Below, in pieces: positions 36,230 to 44,886 of a stretch of DNA of 64,000 bases. The DNA is from an uncultured Eisenbergiella sp. (GTDB lineage Bacteria; Bacillota; Clostridia; Lachnospirales; Lachnospiraceae), in contig CANRGX010000009.1 of assembly GCA_947630215.1 (NCBI GenBank), forward strand, positions 1-64,000, given 5' to 3'. The translations under genes were made by a program, and so were the position numbers. Within the stretch, counting starts at the first letter, position 1. Each line of letters begins with the position of its first letter. The notes below the pieces were generated by a model. The model worked only from the letters and a program-made list of their open reading frames with translations, ran no database searches and was not told the origin of the DNA.

Positions 36230-37132
36230 TTACAGTTTCTTCAGATAATGTCCCACTACCGTGACGCCCTCGTTCATCACGATGAACGCCTGGGGATCGT
36301 ATTTTAAAACGATCTGGCGCAGCTGCGCCACCTCATATTTTGAAATCAGAATGAACAGCATATTGGACTTCTCATTGGTGTAGGCGCCCGTGCTGTCCAG
36401 CCGGGTAATGCCCCGGTTCATTTTCTGGAAAATCTCCTGCTCCAGTTCCCGGTTGTCCCGCTTGGTGATGATCTGCACCTGCACATTGATATTCTGGGCG
36501 TGTCCATGGTCTACCGCCAGAGAACTGACCGCCGCGTAGATCAGAGAATAAATTACGGTGCTCACATCGAACAGAAACAGGCAGACCGTATAGAGCACCG
36601 CGTTGACCGCCAGACTCACCTTTCCTACGCTGATATCTTTCTTCCATTTGATCAGCAGCATCCCGATAATATCCGTACCGCCCAGAGAACCGCCCATGCG
36701 CAGCGCCAACCCCATCCCGTAGCCGCAGATCAGACCGCCGATTACGCTGGAGGCCAGCACGTCGTTGGGAAGAAGCGGTTGAGCCGGAATGGGAATCAGC
36801 GACAAAAATACCGTCTGCATGGTCACGCAGGCGATTGTTTTTACAAAAAACTGCTTGCTGATGTTTTTCATCGCCAGAATCAGGATCGGAATATTGACCG
36901 CGTAATAGATCAGACCGGCAATGTCAAAGCTGCCCAGCGGGAGATCCAAATACGATACCAGCACGGTACGGATCACCTGGGACGCGCCCATCAGACCGCC
37001 GCTGTAAAGCGAGACCGGCACCACAAAAAAATTCACGCCCACCGCGTAAATCGCCGCTCCGCAGAGCGCGAAAAATAACCGTTTCCCCTGTTCCCTCACC
37101 ACATCCTTGTGGAAGTCTTTTGCCTTTTCCAT
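36230..37132 (-). CDS. YitT family membrane protein
   Basis: 300 residues. The N-terminal two thirds hold five or six membrane helices of the YitT/DUF161 type (ALCGAAIYAVGVNFFVVPVSLYSGGLMGASQVI, RMGGSLGGTDIIGM), and the C-terminal 80 residues form the cytosolic DUF2179 domain (AQNINVQVQIITKRDNRELEQEI, GITRLDSTGAYTNEKSNML). Possibly a transporter with a regulatory ligand-binding tail; substrate unknown. ATG 37132 was chosen for GGGAGG upstream; a longer frame adds seven residues. Confidence 0.9.
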   Translation of the reverse strand: MEKAKDFHKDVVREQGKRLFFALCGAAIYAVGVNFFVVPVSLYSGGLMGASQVIRTVLVSYLDLPLGSFDIAGLIYYAVNIPILILAMKNISKQFFVKTIACVTMQTVFLSLIPIPAQPLLPNDVLASSVIGGLICGYGMGLALRMGGSLGGTDIIGMLLIKWKKDISVGKVSLAVNAVLYTVCLFLFDVSTVIYSLIYAAVSSLAVDHGHAQNINVQVQIITKRDNRELEQEIFQKMNRGITRLDSTGAYTNEKSNMLFILISKYEVAQLRQIVLKYDPQAFIVMNEGVTVVGHYLKKL

Positions 37133-37176
37133 ATTCTGTTTTCCTCCCCGCAAAACGTATCCTCCCTGCGCCTTCT

Positions 37177-37205
37177 ATTTTACTATGCAAGCGGCCCGCT
37201 TTCAA
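37177..37205 (-). promoter_or_regulatory. Promoter of the yitT-like gene
   Basis: TTGAAA (37200-37205), 17-base spacer, TAAAAT (37177-37182) on the minus strand, 45 bases before the ATG. Confidence 0.6.
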
Positions 37206-37334
37206 CCGGAAAATCCCACGAACGCAGAAACCGCCGCAATGCGCCGGCGATGCGGCCGCACTGCAGCGGTTCCTGCAATCATTCCTTTTATCTGAAAAGG
37301 AAGTCGCAAAAGTGCCAGTATTCACGCTTTCACG

Positions 37335-37538
37335 TTATGCTTCGTCCCCGATCCTGCCCAGAAATGTCAGCAGGTAGATACCGCAGATTCCGACGAGCAC
37401 ATATACGATACGGCTGATCCAGCTCATATCACCGAAGATCAGACGCACCAGGTCGAGACGGAACAGCCCAATCAGGCCCCAGTTCAAGGCGCCGATAAAG
37501 ACAATGATCAGCGCGAGATAGTCTAAAGTCTTACTCAT
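37335..37538 (-). CDS. DUF378 small membrane protein
   Basis: 67 residues with two membrane helices (YLALIIVFIGALNWGLIGLF and IVYVLVGICGIYLLTFL) and the GALNWGL motif of DUF378 (YuzA-like). Function is unknown; in other firmicutes members are linked to the cell envelope and sporulation. AAAGGAGG lies upstream, somewhat distant from the ATG. No close operon partner. Confidence 0.88.
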   Translation of the reverse strand: MSKTLDYLALIIVFIGALNWGLIGLFRLDLVRLIFGDMSWISRIVYVLVGICGIYLLTFLGRIGDEA

Positions 37539-37637
37539 ATCAACCTAAGCCTCCTTTCAGACATTGACAGTATCTCCGCAAAAGAAGGAAGGTATGTATG
37601 GAAAAAAATGTTTTGCACTCGCCCGGCAAAAGAAAAT

Positions 37638-38477
37638 TTATGTTTCAAAATTTGTGATAATGACCTCCCGGCCCGTCCGCTTTCCGGCTTTGCAGTTGAT
37701 GCTCCGCTTCACATCGACGGCTTCGATGGCAAACCCTTCATAGAGATCATAGACCGGCGGTACGTCGTGATTGCTCAGCATCACCAGCGCGCCCTTCTGA
37801 TCCAGCCGCCGGAACAGATCCGCCAGCCGCCTGTGATCCTCCATGGAAAAACCGTCCTTTGCGTAATCCGTAAAATAGGAAGTCTCATTGAGCGGCAGAT
37901 AGGGAGAATCCAAATATACGAAATCCCCCGCTCCCACTTTTTCACAGGCGTCCTCAAAATCCCCGCACAGAATCTGAATATCCGCTTTCCTAAGATAACC
38001 GCCGATGGCCCGCAGATTGCAGGCGTCGATGGAAGCGCCCTGCTTTTTCTCATTATAAGGGACGTTAAAAAGTCCCTTGGAATTGACCCGGTACAGACCG
38101 TTAAAACAGTGTTTATTGAGCCAGATCAGCATGGCGGCGCAGACCGCGTCCAGCTCCGAAGCCGCGATCTTCTGGTTGTAGGCCTCGCGGACAGATAAAT
38201 ACAGCTCCCGGCTGCAGGGAATCGCATCATAGGCGCTCACGGCGGCAATCACCGCCTCCGCGTCGGCTTTGAGCTGCCGGTAAACATTGATCAGCTGTTC
38301 GTTCACATCGTTGACCACCGCCCTGTCCGGCCGCACATCCAGAAAGACCGCGCCGCCGCCCAAAAAAGGCTCATAATATGTGCCAAATGCACGGGGCGCC
38401 TTCTCCCTCAGTCTATCCAATAACTGCTTTTTCCCACCGGCCCACTTCACAAACGGGCGCATCGTATTCTCTGTCAT
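37638..38477 (-). CDS. Dam-like DNA adenine methylase with DSPY motif
   Basis: 279 residues of the D12-class adenine-N6 methylases (Dam/DpnM). The SAM-binding FVKWAGGKKQLL (9-20) and EPFLGGGAVFLD (36-47) are intact, as are LNKHCFNGLYRVN and the GREVIITN end. The catalytic motif IV is DSPY at 190-193 rather than the standard DPPY. Standard methylases transfer a methyl group to adenine in a short site such as GATC; the Ser change may keep or weaken this. No nuclease gene is adjacent, so it looks like an orphan methylase in housekeeping DNA. Confidence 0.88.
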   Translation of the reverse strand: MTENTMRPFVKWAGGKKQLLDRLREKAPRAFGTYYEPFLGGGAVFLDVRPDRAVVNDVNEQLINVYRQLKADAEAVIAAVSAYDAIPCSRELYLSVREAYNQKIAASELDAVCAAMLIWLNKHCFNGLYRVNSKGLFNVPYNEKKQGASIDACNLRAIGGYLRKADIQILCGDFEDACEKVGAGDFVYLDSPYLPLNETSYFTDYAKDGFSMEDHRRLADLFRRLDQKGALVMLSNHDVPPVYDLYEGFAIEAVDVKRSINCKAGKRTGREVIITNFET

Positions 38478-38525
38478 AACGTCTTCTTCCGATCCCGGTT
38501 TTTTCTTCCAAAAGACCTTGGTGCG

Positions 38526-39212
38526 TCACTCTTCGCACAAAAATCCGGCGCAGCCTACGTCATAGCGCTTCACCGTTCTCCCGTGAAGCTCCCTGTCGGT
38601 TCCCGTTACCTCTCCCGCCAGAATCCGTTCTGCCCCCTCATGCAGCGCGTCGATGAGATCCGGCCTCACGGGGAAAGAACCGTGGGAAGGATAGATCACA
38701 TCAAACCGATCCCTGTACTTTTCCAGCTTTTCCAGGCTCAACAGATAGGCGTGCATTTCCCGCTGGACGCCGAACATATAAATATCGCCGTCCTGAATCG
38801 GATCGCCGCTCACCAATACCCGGTTGTCCACGTCCAGTACCGCCACGCTGCCCGGCGTATGGCCCGGAAGGGTGATAATTTCCAGCCGCCTTCCGCCCAG
38901 ATCCAGCACATCCCCGTCTGTCACGGGCAGAATCTTCCCCTGCATCTTCTGCGTATTATAATAATTGGACGCCTCCGCCGGATTCATGTAAAAAGAATCA
39001 AATTCCGCGTTGCTGCCCACATGATCCCGATCCCCGTGGGTATTTAAAAGCGCCACGGGCAGATCCACCAGGCTTTCCGCAATCTCCTTCGCGTTATGCA
39101 CCTGCATTCCGCTGTCGATGAGCAGCGCCCTCTCTTTCCCGGCCAGCAGGAAAAACCGCACGCCCATATCCTCCACGCGCCAGGTATTTTCATTGATCTG
39201 AATGATTTCCAT
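38526..39212 (-). CDS. MBL-fold metallo-hydrolase
   Basis: 228 residues. Metallo-beta-lactamase fold motifs: LLIDSG, the metal-binding NTHGDRDHVG (T-H-x-D-x-D-H), LPGHTPGSVAV, VLVSGDPIQDG and the late YPSHG. It is the small glyoxalase-II/RNase-Z-like hydrolase type and the substrate is unknown. The start ATG 39212 follows AAGGAG and overlaps the end of the rRNA/tRNA methylase gene, so the two are likely cotranscribed. Confidence 0.88.
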   Translation of the reverse strand: MEIIQINENTWRVEDMGVRFFLLAGKERALLIDSGMQVHNAKEIAESLVDLPVALLNTHGDRDHVGSNAEFDSFYMNPAEASNYYNTQKMQGKILPVTDGDVLDLGGRRLEIITLPGHTPGSVAVLDVDNRVLVSGDPIQDGDIYMFGVQREMHAYLLSLEKLEKYRDRFDVIYPSHGSFPVRPDLIDALHEGAERILAGEVTGTDRELHGRTVKRYDVGCAGFLCEE

Positions 39213-40041
39213 TTTCTTCTCCTTTTTCCCGACGCCCCAGCTGCCAGAAGGCCACCGCGCCGGCCGCCGCCACATTGAGCGAATCCACACCGTGGGACAT
39301 GGGGATTTTCACCGTATAATCACAGGCGCAAATGGTTCCCTCCTGCAGTCCTTCTCCCTCCGATCCCAGAAAAAGCGCCAGCCTTTCCTCCCGCATCAGC
39401 GCCGGATCGTCCAGCCGGACGCTGTTCTCCCGAAGCGCCATGGCCACGGTAGAAAAACCCAGCCGCTTCAATCGGTTTACATAATTCTCGTCCCCACTCT
39501 CCAGCTTCGTCCATGGGATCTGAAAAACCGTGCCCATGCTCACCCGGATACAGCGCCGGTAAAGCGGATCGCTGCAGCCTTCGGCCAGCAGCAGAGCATC
39601 AAAGCCCAGAGCGGCGGCAGAGCGAAACGCCGCGCCTACGTTGGTCGGATTCATGACATTTTCCAATACCGCAATGCGGGACGCATTCCGACAGACCTCC
39701 TCAAAGCCGGGGAGCGGCCGCCGTCTCATGGCGCACAATACCCCCTGTGTCAGAGGGTATCCCGTCAGGCGCTCCAGCACCCGGCCCGGCGCCGTGTAGA
39801 CGGAGATTTCCCCACACCGTTCCAGCAGCGCCCTGTCCGCTCCCTCCATACGCTTTTTCTCTGCAAGAAGGGAAAGGGGCTGATAGCCTGCGTCCAGCGC
39901 CCGTTCGATCACCTTTTTGCTCTCCGCGATAAAAATGCCCGGCCGCGGTTCAAAATACCGGGCCAGCCGCACCTCCGACGTACAGGAATAAATCTCCAGC
40001 TCCGGCGCATCCAACCCTTCTATTTCATATATCCTCGGCAT
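39190..40041 (-). CDS. TrmH/SpoU family RNA 2'-O-methyltransferase
   Basis: 283 residues. An N-terminal L30e-like substrate-binding domain (IFIAESKKVIERAL) precedes the SPOUT domain with VLENVMNPTNVGAAFRSAAALG, LFLGSEGEGL and the knot sequence IPMSHGVDSLNVAAAGAV. It should methylate a ribose in tRNA or rRNA; which site is unknown. ATG 40041 follows GGGGGGA. It seems to be the first gene of a trmH-mbl(-dam-like) unit with its own promoter. Confidence 0.92.
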   Translation of the reverse strand: MPRIYEIEGLDAPELEIYSCTSEVRLARYFEPRPGIFIAESKKVIERALDAGYQPLSLLAEKKRMEGADRALLERCGEISVYTAPGRVLERLTGYPLTQGVLCAMRRRPLPGFEEVCRNASRIAVLENVMNPTNVGAAFRSAAALGFDALLLAEGCSDPLYRRCIRVSMGTVFQIPWTKLESGDENYVNRLKRLGFSTVAMALRENSVRLDDPALMREERLALFLGSEGEGLQEGTICACDYTVKIPMSHGVDSLNVAAAGAVAFWQLGRREKGEENGNHSDQ

Positions 40042-40109
40042 TCGTCCCCCCCCGCCGCAGCGCTTTGGCCCGTTCTGTCCGGACCACACCCGGTTTTGCC
40101 TGCTCTTTT

Positions 40110-40138
40110 ATTATAAAAAGCGCGGCGGCAAAATGCAA
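40110..40138 (-). promoter_or_regulatory. Promoter of the trmH-like gene, next to ATGCAA repeats
   Basis: TTGCAT (40133-40138), 17-base spacer, TATAAT (40110-40115) on the minus strand. The -35 is part of a run of repeated ATGCAA/ATTGCG words (40131-40163). Confidence 0.6.
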
Positions 40139-40189
40139 TGCAAATTGCGATGCAAAATGCAATGTCCAGTTTCGGATTCTTGCGCTGCA

Positions 40190-41065
40190 CTAGGGCCTGT
40201 AATCCCTGCGCAAAAAGGGCGGCTCGCGCTTTTGGGAAACCAGCAGACCGTACTTCTGGGGCCGCCGGTACGCGTTTCCGTGCACCTCCCGCTCCCGGTA
40301 CTCCCGCAGCAAATCCAGGTCAAAGGCCGCCATATAAAGGCCCGGTTCCTCTCCGGCCTCCAAAATACAGGTGTCCCGCGATCCCGGCATCCCCTTTTGA
40401 TACGCCACGCCGTCAAAGGCGCTGGAATGCCCGTTGCAGTCCGGCTTTCCGGCGGGATAATTACAGGTGGCAATCCCCATCATATTTTCGTAAGCCCGCC
40501 CGCGCAGCTGGGAAAGACGGTTGATCTCCATCGGGCAGGCGTTGGGCACCAGCACAATTTCCGCGCCCTTGAGCATCAGGATCCGGGCGCTTTCAGGAAA
40601 CTCCCGGTCATAGCAGATCATACTCCCCACCCGGACATTTCCCTTCGCCGTATCCAAATCCGTCACATAAAAATCCTCTCCGGCGGACAGCACCCTCTCG
40701 TCGCCAAAATCACAGGTATGCACCTTCGCGTAGGACAGTCTGCGCGCTCCGTGCCGATCAAACAAAACAAGAGAATTGCGCGGCCCGCCGGGCCAATCTT
40801 CCAAAAAGGTAATACAAATGGCCATTTCCAGGGCGGCCGCCAGCTCGCCGAAGCCGGAAACGAACCGGCTGTCCGCCGGGATCGCCAACCGCTTCAGCGC
40901 GTCCTGATCCTGCGGAATTTCGTACCCGTCGCTCCACATCTCCGGAAACAGCGCGATGTCCGCTCCCATCTCCCTGGCGCGCACACAGGCGGCCCGCCCA
41001 ATCTCCTCCTGCCGTGAGAGCCCGTCTCCCGGTAAAAGCTGTAACAGTGCTACCTTCAGTTCCAT
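40190..41065 (-). CDS. Nitrilase-superfamily carbon-nitrogen hydrolase
   Basis: 291 residues with the catalytic triad of the family in order: Glu42 (LFPEMW), Lys114 (SYAKVH) and Cys151 (ICYDREFPE). The flanking sequence GADIALFPE and the RGRAYENMMGIATCNY segment are typical of amidases and N-carbamoyl amine hydrolases. It hydrolyses a carbon-nitrogen bond in a small cytosolic substrate that I cannot name. Single gene, AGAGGA ribosome binding site. Confidence 0.9.
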   Translation of the reverse strand: MELKVALLQLLPGDGLSRQEEIGRAACVRAREMGADIALFPEMWSDGYEIPQDQDALKRLAIPADSRFVSGFGELAAALEMAICITFLEDWPGGPRNSLVLFDRHGARRLSYAKVHTCDFGDERVLSAGEDFYVTDLDTAKGNVRVGSMICYDREFPESARILMLKGAEIVLVPNACPMEINRLSQLRGRAYENMMGIATCNYPAGKPDCNGHSSAFDGVAYQKGMPGSRDTCILEAGEEPGLYMAAFDLDLLREYREREVHGNAYRRPQKYGLLVSQKREPPFLRRDYRP

Positions 41066-41160
41066 GCCTGCATTCCTCTCTGCGTCCTCTTTCCTGCTTT
41101 ACTGTACCATATCCGTCCTTTCACCGCAAGGCCGCAGACAAAGAAGCAAAACGGGCTCTC

Positions 41161-42261
41161 TCAGTCAAAATGAAAATTTCCGCTGCCTTTCAGCGCGCTT
41201 CTGACCCAGGAATCCACCTCGTTTTTGGTAATGCGCCTGTCGGAAACCGCCGTTACCTCATAATGCGTCGACGTATAATCCGTGCGCCTTAAGCTGATCC
41301 TCACATAGGCCGGCACATATGCCATAATCGCGTCATAAGGATCGGGCTTTACATACGTGAAGGGCGTACCCGTTACCTGGCAGACGCTGACCGCATGCTG
41401 CAGCAAATGCTTTCTTGCGCCGCGGATCTGCTCCATGTTTCTCGCCGTCGCAAGACTTTCCCTGCGGTTCTGGACCACCAAAAGATCGGCAATCCTTTTA
41501 GAAATGGCCTCCAGACGCTGATTCATCAATTCAGAGCGGTTTACCAGCTTCGTATACTTTTCTTCAAACGCATCGTCCAGAGGATCCAGTTCTTCTACCA
41601 TCTTCGCCAGAATCTCTATTTTCTTGCGAAAGACCTGCTTCTGATCCTCATACACCTGCAGATCGCTTAAGGCCGACTGCGTTTTTCCTTCCTGCAAGGA
41701 ATAGTACACCTTAAATACGAAAATGGTCTGGACGATCTTTTCCTTTGAAAAAAACTTTTGGGAGGAAAACGCGTTATTCTCCACTCCGATAAACAAGGTC
41801 ATGCCGGGCGCAATCGGCTTACCGTCCAGTTTTCTTTCCACGGAAGTGGAGGTACTGTTCTGAAAGCTGCCGACAATGGACTGCACCACATCAAAGGCAG
41901 CATTCGCAATATAGTTCTCCCTTTCCTTAATCGCCTGAATGGAAGCAGCACTCTCCTCTCCCATCTCCTGCTTTTTGCTGCCGCCCGGCGCTTTGCTGCC
42001 AAAAATTGCCTTGGCGCAGGCGTCAATCATATCGCTGACGGACTGCAGCGACCACTGACTCACCGTGGTCAGATGGCTGTACTTTCCTTCGATCAGCAGC
42101 GCCTTGTCGGAAAAGGGCTTATAGTGCTCCTCCTGCATGCCGTCCAGAGCGGTTCCCAGAGCAGCCTGCCGGTTGTCCATGTTTTCGTTCATTTTCTCAA
42201 CATACTGTTGAAACTCCTGACTGGACTTCTCCTGATCCGAAATTGATTTTGACTTTCCCAT
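41161..42261 (-). CDS. Unrecognised helical protein
   Basis: 366 residues; no family recognised. The N-terminal 120 residues are polar and helical (repeated EK, Q, N runs), 130-200 contain a short beta-rich part (KLDGKPIAPGMTLFIGVENNAF), and 200-300 look like a coiled coil (KKIEILAKMVEELD, RLEAISKRIADLL). The C-terminus carries aromatic-rich YVPAYVRISLRRTDYTSTHYEVTAVSDRRI. No signal peptide or membrane helix. It is divergent from a 72-residue gene across a strongly repetitive spacer. An effector or structural role in an accessory locus is possible but unsupported. Confidence 0.6.
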   Translation of the reverse strand: MGKSKSISDQEKSSQEFQQYVEKMNENMDNRQAALGTALDGMQEEHYKPFSDKALLIEGKYSHLTTVSQWSLQSVSDMIDACAKAIFGSKAPGGSKKQEMGEESAASIQAIKERENYIANAAFDVVQSIVGSFQNSTSTSVERKLDGKPIAPGMTLFIGVENNAFSSQKFFSKEKIVQTIFVFKVYYSLQEGKTQSALSDLQVYEDQKQVFRKKIEILAKMVEELDPLDDAFEEKYTKLVNRSELMNQRLEAISKRIADLLVVQNRRESLATARNMEQIRGARKHLLQHAVSVCQVTGTPFTYVKPDPYDAIMAYVPAYVRISLRRTDYTSTHYEVTAVSDRRITKNEVDSWVRSALKGSGNFHFD

Positions 42262-42311
42262 GAATAAATCCCCTTTCTTTTCTTTTTTTCTGACCGGTCT
42301 CTTATAGGATA

Positions 42312-42369
42312 TACCGCAAACAAGCCTATAGGCTTATCTGCGGTATGCCCTTACCGCAGATAAGCCTAT
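42312..42369. repeat. Three 18-bp repeats in alternating orientation
   Basis: TACCGCAAACAAGCCTAT (42312-42329, direct), its inverted form ATAGGCTTATCTGCGGTA (42328-42345) and TACCGCAGATAAGCCTAT (42352-42369, direct). Copies 2 and 3 are a perfect 18-bp inverted repeat with a six-base loop. Copies 1 and 2 form an alternative stem that shares copy 2, so only one stem can form at a time. A weaker repeat AAAAACTGC (42386-42394)/GCAGTTTTT (42427-42435) follows. Confidence 0.85.
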
Positions 42370-42461
42370 GTCAAGAGGATTTTAAAAAAACTGCTATTTT
42401 TTAGTTTAAAAAATTTTCAAAAAATCGCAGTTTTTGTGTTTATTTTATTCTCTCATTTTTA

Positions 42462-42490
42462 TTTACATTTATCTCATTTTATAGTATATT
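42462..42490 (+). promoter_or_regulatory. Promoter of the 72-residue gene
   Basis: TTTACA (42462-42467), 17-base spacer, TATATT (42485-42490), 57 bases before the ATG in very AT-rich DNA. Confidence 0.55.
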
Positions 42491-42547
42491 TATTTTATCG
42501 AAAATTCAGTTCGATAGATATGCAAAAATAAAAGGAGGAAATTTTAA

Positions 42548-42766
42548 ATGGAAAACAAAGCGGAATTTGTCTTCACATTTATAGGAGAAAGGGCGCAAAA
42601 AGTTGCGGAACGTTTTTCGGGCGGATTTTGGGACGGCGGTCTTGATCAGACAATTGAACAGGATATTCTGGAAGAATTTGGCCTGAGCTGCGACGACATG
42701 AAATATGATTCCTTTTCCCACTGCATCATCAATACCGACGAACATCCGGAAGCATCCGAAAAATAA
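42548..42766 (+). CDS. Small hypothetical protein
   Basis: 72 residues, no family recognised, but a strong AGGAGG nine bases upstream of the ATG and a clear promoter make it a believable gene. The sequence is acidic and mixed alpha/beta (AEFVFTFIGERAQKVAERF, DQTIEQDILEEFGLSCDDM). No membrane segment. A 12-bp stem-loop follows its stop. Neighbours are the divergent helical protein and the ankyrin gene. Confidence 0.6.
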   Translation: MENKAEFVFTFIGERAQKVAERFSGGFWDGGLDQTIEQDILEEFGLSCDDMKYDSFSHCIINTDEHPEASEK

Positions 42767-42778
42767 TTCTTAGTACCG

Positions 42779-42816
42779 CTCTGCGCCAAATCCCGAAAAA
42801 ACGGTTTGGCGCAGAG
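42779..42816 (+). terminator. Strong stem-loop after the 72-residue gene
   Basis: CTCTGCGCCAAA (42779-42790) and TTTGGCGCAGAG (42805-42816), 12 perfect pairs, 14-base loop. A U-run does not follow on the plus strand, so termination is plausible but not certain. Confidence 0.5.
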
Positions 42817-42820
42817 AATC

Positions 42821-43027
42821 CTACCCTTTCATCGCAACGAACATATCCGGCTCTTTCGGCAGTTTTAGCACGCCGTCCTCCATGTGGCCTGTCAGTATCT
42901 TTTTTACATCTTCACGCGGCAACGGACAGGAATTCCAAAACACAATCCCCAAATCCACATATTCCCATCCATCTTCGATATCGGTCACTTCCAGGGAACC
43001 ATTCCTGAATTTATTGTCTTTTCTGTC
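42821..43027 (-). pseudogene. Fragment of a protein gene without a start
   Basis: Minus strand keeps 68 codons open and ends at TAG 42821. The translation contains EDGWEYVDLGIVFWNS and CPLPREDVKKILTGH, which look like real protein, but it begins after a stop with no ATG and no ribosome binding site. Probably the C-terminal remnant of a gene lost by rearrangement; family not recognised. It fills most of the 361-base gap here. Confidence 0.5.
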
Positions 43028-43056
43028 TTACATCGTGACAGTATCTGTGTTATAGT
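43028..43056 (+). promoter_or_regulatory. Promoter of the ankyrin-like gene
   Basis: TTACAT (43028-43033), 17-base spacer, TATAGT (43051-43056), 72 bases before the ATG; GTGACA is repeated on both sides of the -10. Confidence 0.5.
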
Positions 43057-43127
43057 GACAAAAAAGGAAACCCAAAAACGGGGAAAAGTCTGGAAAATAC
43101 AGAGAAAATACAGAAGGGCGGAAACAT

Positions 43128-44813
43128 ATGAGAAGTGTCGAAGAAACCCAATACCTGAACTCCCTGACGGCATACGCTGCGTCCGTAAAAGAAACCTGTG
43201 CGGAAGGAAGCCCGGCATATTGGAAACACATTTTAACTGCGCTTTCTTCCAATCTTTCCTGGCCGGCGCTTTCTGAAAAGCTGCTTACGCAGGCTGTCAA
43301 AGAAAATGATTTTGCCGGATTACAGCGCATTTTTTACCATAGGGCCAAACTCTCACTCCTGCCGTCTTCCGGCGGCTATGACCATTGCGCACGCTTTTGG
43401 CCCCTGCTCGATCTGCTTGCCTGTGCGGATACGGATCAGATTGACCGCATCCTGCCGGAGGGGCTCCCGCTCAGTGCAAACGGGTATCCTATGTATATAC
43501 ACGGTACGAATCTTCTGCTGTGTCTTTTATACAATACCGGGGATACTCCGGTATATGCAAAGGATTCGGTGGTGGCAAAAGCGGAAAAATTCACGTCCTC
43601 CAAAAAGCCCATCTGGGAACGGGCGGTGATTTCCTGCCTGTTGGCTGTCCTGGAGCACGATACCGCCCGTTTTTCGGAAAGCCTGCAAAATGTGTGCGCC
43701 GGCTATCCCAGAATCGATGCCGCGCCCTGCCAGAAACTCCAATGTCAGAACGCCTACGGACTGCTCATGCTGGCCCGGCGCTTCTGGACGCCGGAAGAAT
43801 TTGCTTCCGTCTCCTTGCCGGAACATAAAAATTTCTCCAAGGGCTACGCAAAATGGCTGTTTGCGCAGGACAAGCTGCCGGACGATCTATGCGTTACCTA
43901 TGATCCGCCGCTTACAAGGCTCAACACGATCCTGCAAAAGCCCGCAGCTGTCACACGTATCCATCAAAAATATCTGGGCGCAGAGAATCCGTATCTTTCC
44001 GCCGCCGAGAAGAAAGCCTGGTATCTGGATCCCAACAAAATGATGGAGGAACTGCTGGATGCAGCGCCCGGCACATTCGGGAAGGCGGATAACTCCCCGG
44101 ACAACAGTACCCCGTCGCAGGATGGAAAAAGGATGGAAGCCGGCAGAAAAGAAAACGCCAGGGACAGTCTCATAAAGGACGGGCTGTCGGAGGAAGATCT
44201 GAAAAAACTGCAGCGGTATATCGGCCATAATACGGAGGAACGACCCACAAAAGAAATCATCGCCCACATCGAAGCGGTAAATGCCAAAACACCGCTTACA
44301 AAGGAAAATTGGGAAAAACTGCTCTTTCCCGCGTGCGGCAATCAAAATACAGAACTGCTTTCGTATTTGCTTCTCCGCATTGGAGGAGACATTGCGGATA
44401 TCGGGCAGTATATGGAACACGCGGTTATGGGACAGGAAAAGCGAAAAGACTATCTGGCAAAACGGATCGGGATTTTAAAGCAGCTCATGCCCTATCTCCC
44501 GGAAAAAGAAAAGACGGCGGTGCTTTCCGAAACTATGCTCAGCGCCGCGTGGTACGGAGAAACGGAAATCGTCCGCTTCCTTGCAGAAAACGGCGCAGAT
44601 CTTCGTTACCAGGACGCCCGGGGCAAGGACGCTTTGGCCTATGCCGCACAGTTCCGGGAAAAATTCGGGGACGACACCCTCTATCAATACGTGTATTCTT
44701 TGATTGGGAAAAAGGAAACGCGGGAGGAACAAAAGGGAACCGTCCTGGGACGGCTGAAAAATCTGCTGTTTCACTCCAAAAAGGAGGCGGAGGAAAAAGG
44801 GGCCGGGGAATAA
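43128..44813 (+). CDS. Large protein with C-terminal ankyrin-like repeat, possibly immunity-like
   Basis: 561 residues, soluble and helical. Residues 1-300 (YAASVKETCAEGSPAYW, AVLEHDTARFSESLQN, NAYGLLMLARRF) recall the layout of Imm49-type immunity proteins, a low-confidence resemblance. A polar linker around 330-380 follows, and about 475-520 holds an ankyrin unit (SAAWYGETEIVRFLAENGADLRYQDARG). Two more small genes follow on the same strand with short gaps. A role in neutralising a toxin is inferred from layout only; no toxin gene was found in the window. Confidence 0.6.
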   Translation: MRSVEETQYLNSLTAYAASVKETCAEGSPAYWKHILTALSSNLSWPALSEKLLTQAVKENDFAGLQRIFYHRAKLSLLPSSGGYDHCARFWPLLDLLACADTDQIDRILPEGLPLSANGYPMYIHGTNLLLCLLYNTGDTPVYAKDSVVAKAEKFTSSKKPIWERAVISCLLAVLEHDTARFSESLQNVCAGYPRIDAAPCQKLQCQNAYGLLMLARRFWTPEEFASVSLPEHKNFSKGYAKWLFAQDKLPDDLCVTYDPPLTRLNTILQKPAAVTRIHQKYLGAENPYLSAAEKKAWYLDPNKMMEELLDAAPGTFGKADNSPDNSTPSQDGKRMEAGRKENARDSLIKDGLSEEDLKKLQRYIGHNTEERPTKEIIAHIEAVNAKTPLTKENWEKLLFPACGNQNTELLSYLLLRIGGDIADIGQYMEHAVMGQEKRKDYLAKRIGILKQLMPYLPEKEKTAVLSETMLSAAWYGETEIVRFLAENGADLRYQDARGKDALAYAAQFREKFGDDTLYQYVYSLIGKKETREEQKGTVLGRLKNLLFHSKKEAEEKGAGE

Positions 44814-44886
44814 ATGACCAAAAAGTCTCAGAAGGGCAAAAACGTTCTGCACGAAATATTCTGTGGCATGGCTTTCCATTCCGCCC

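Noticed and set aside
40131..40163. Tandem ATGCAA words as a CRISPR-like or origin repeat
   Set aside because: Only a few short irregular copies are present, and one serves as the -35 of a promoter; too little for an array or iteron claim.
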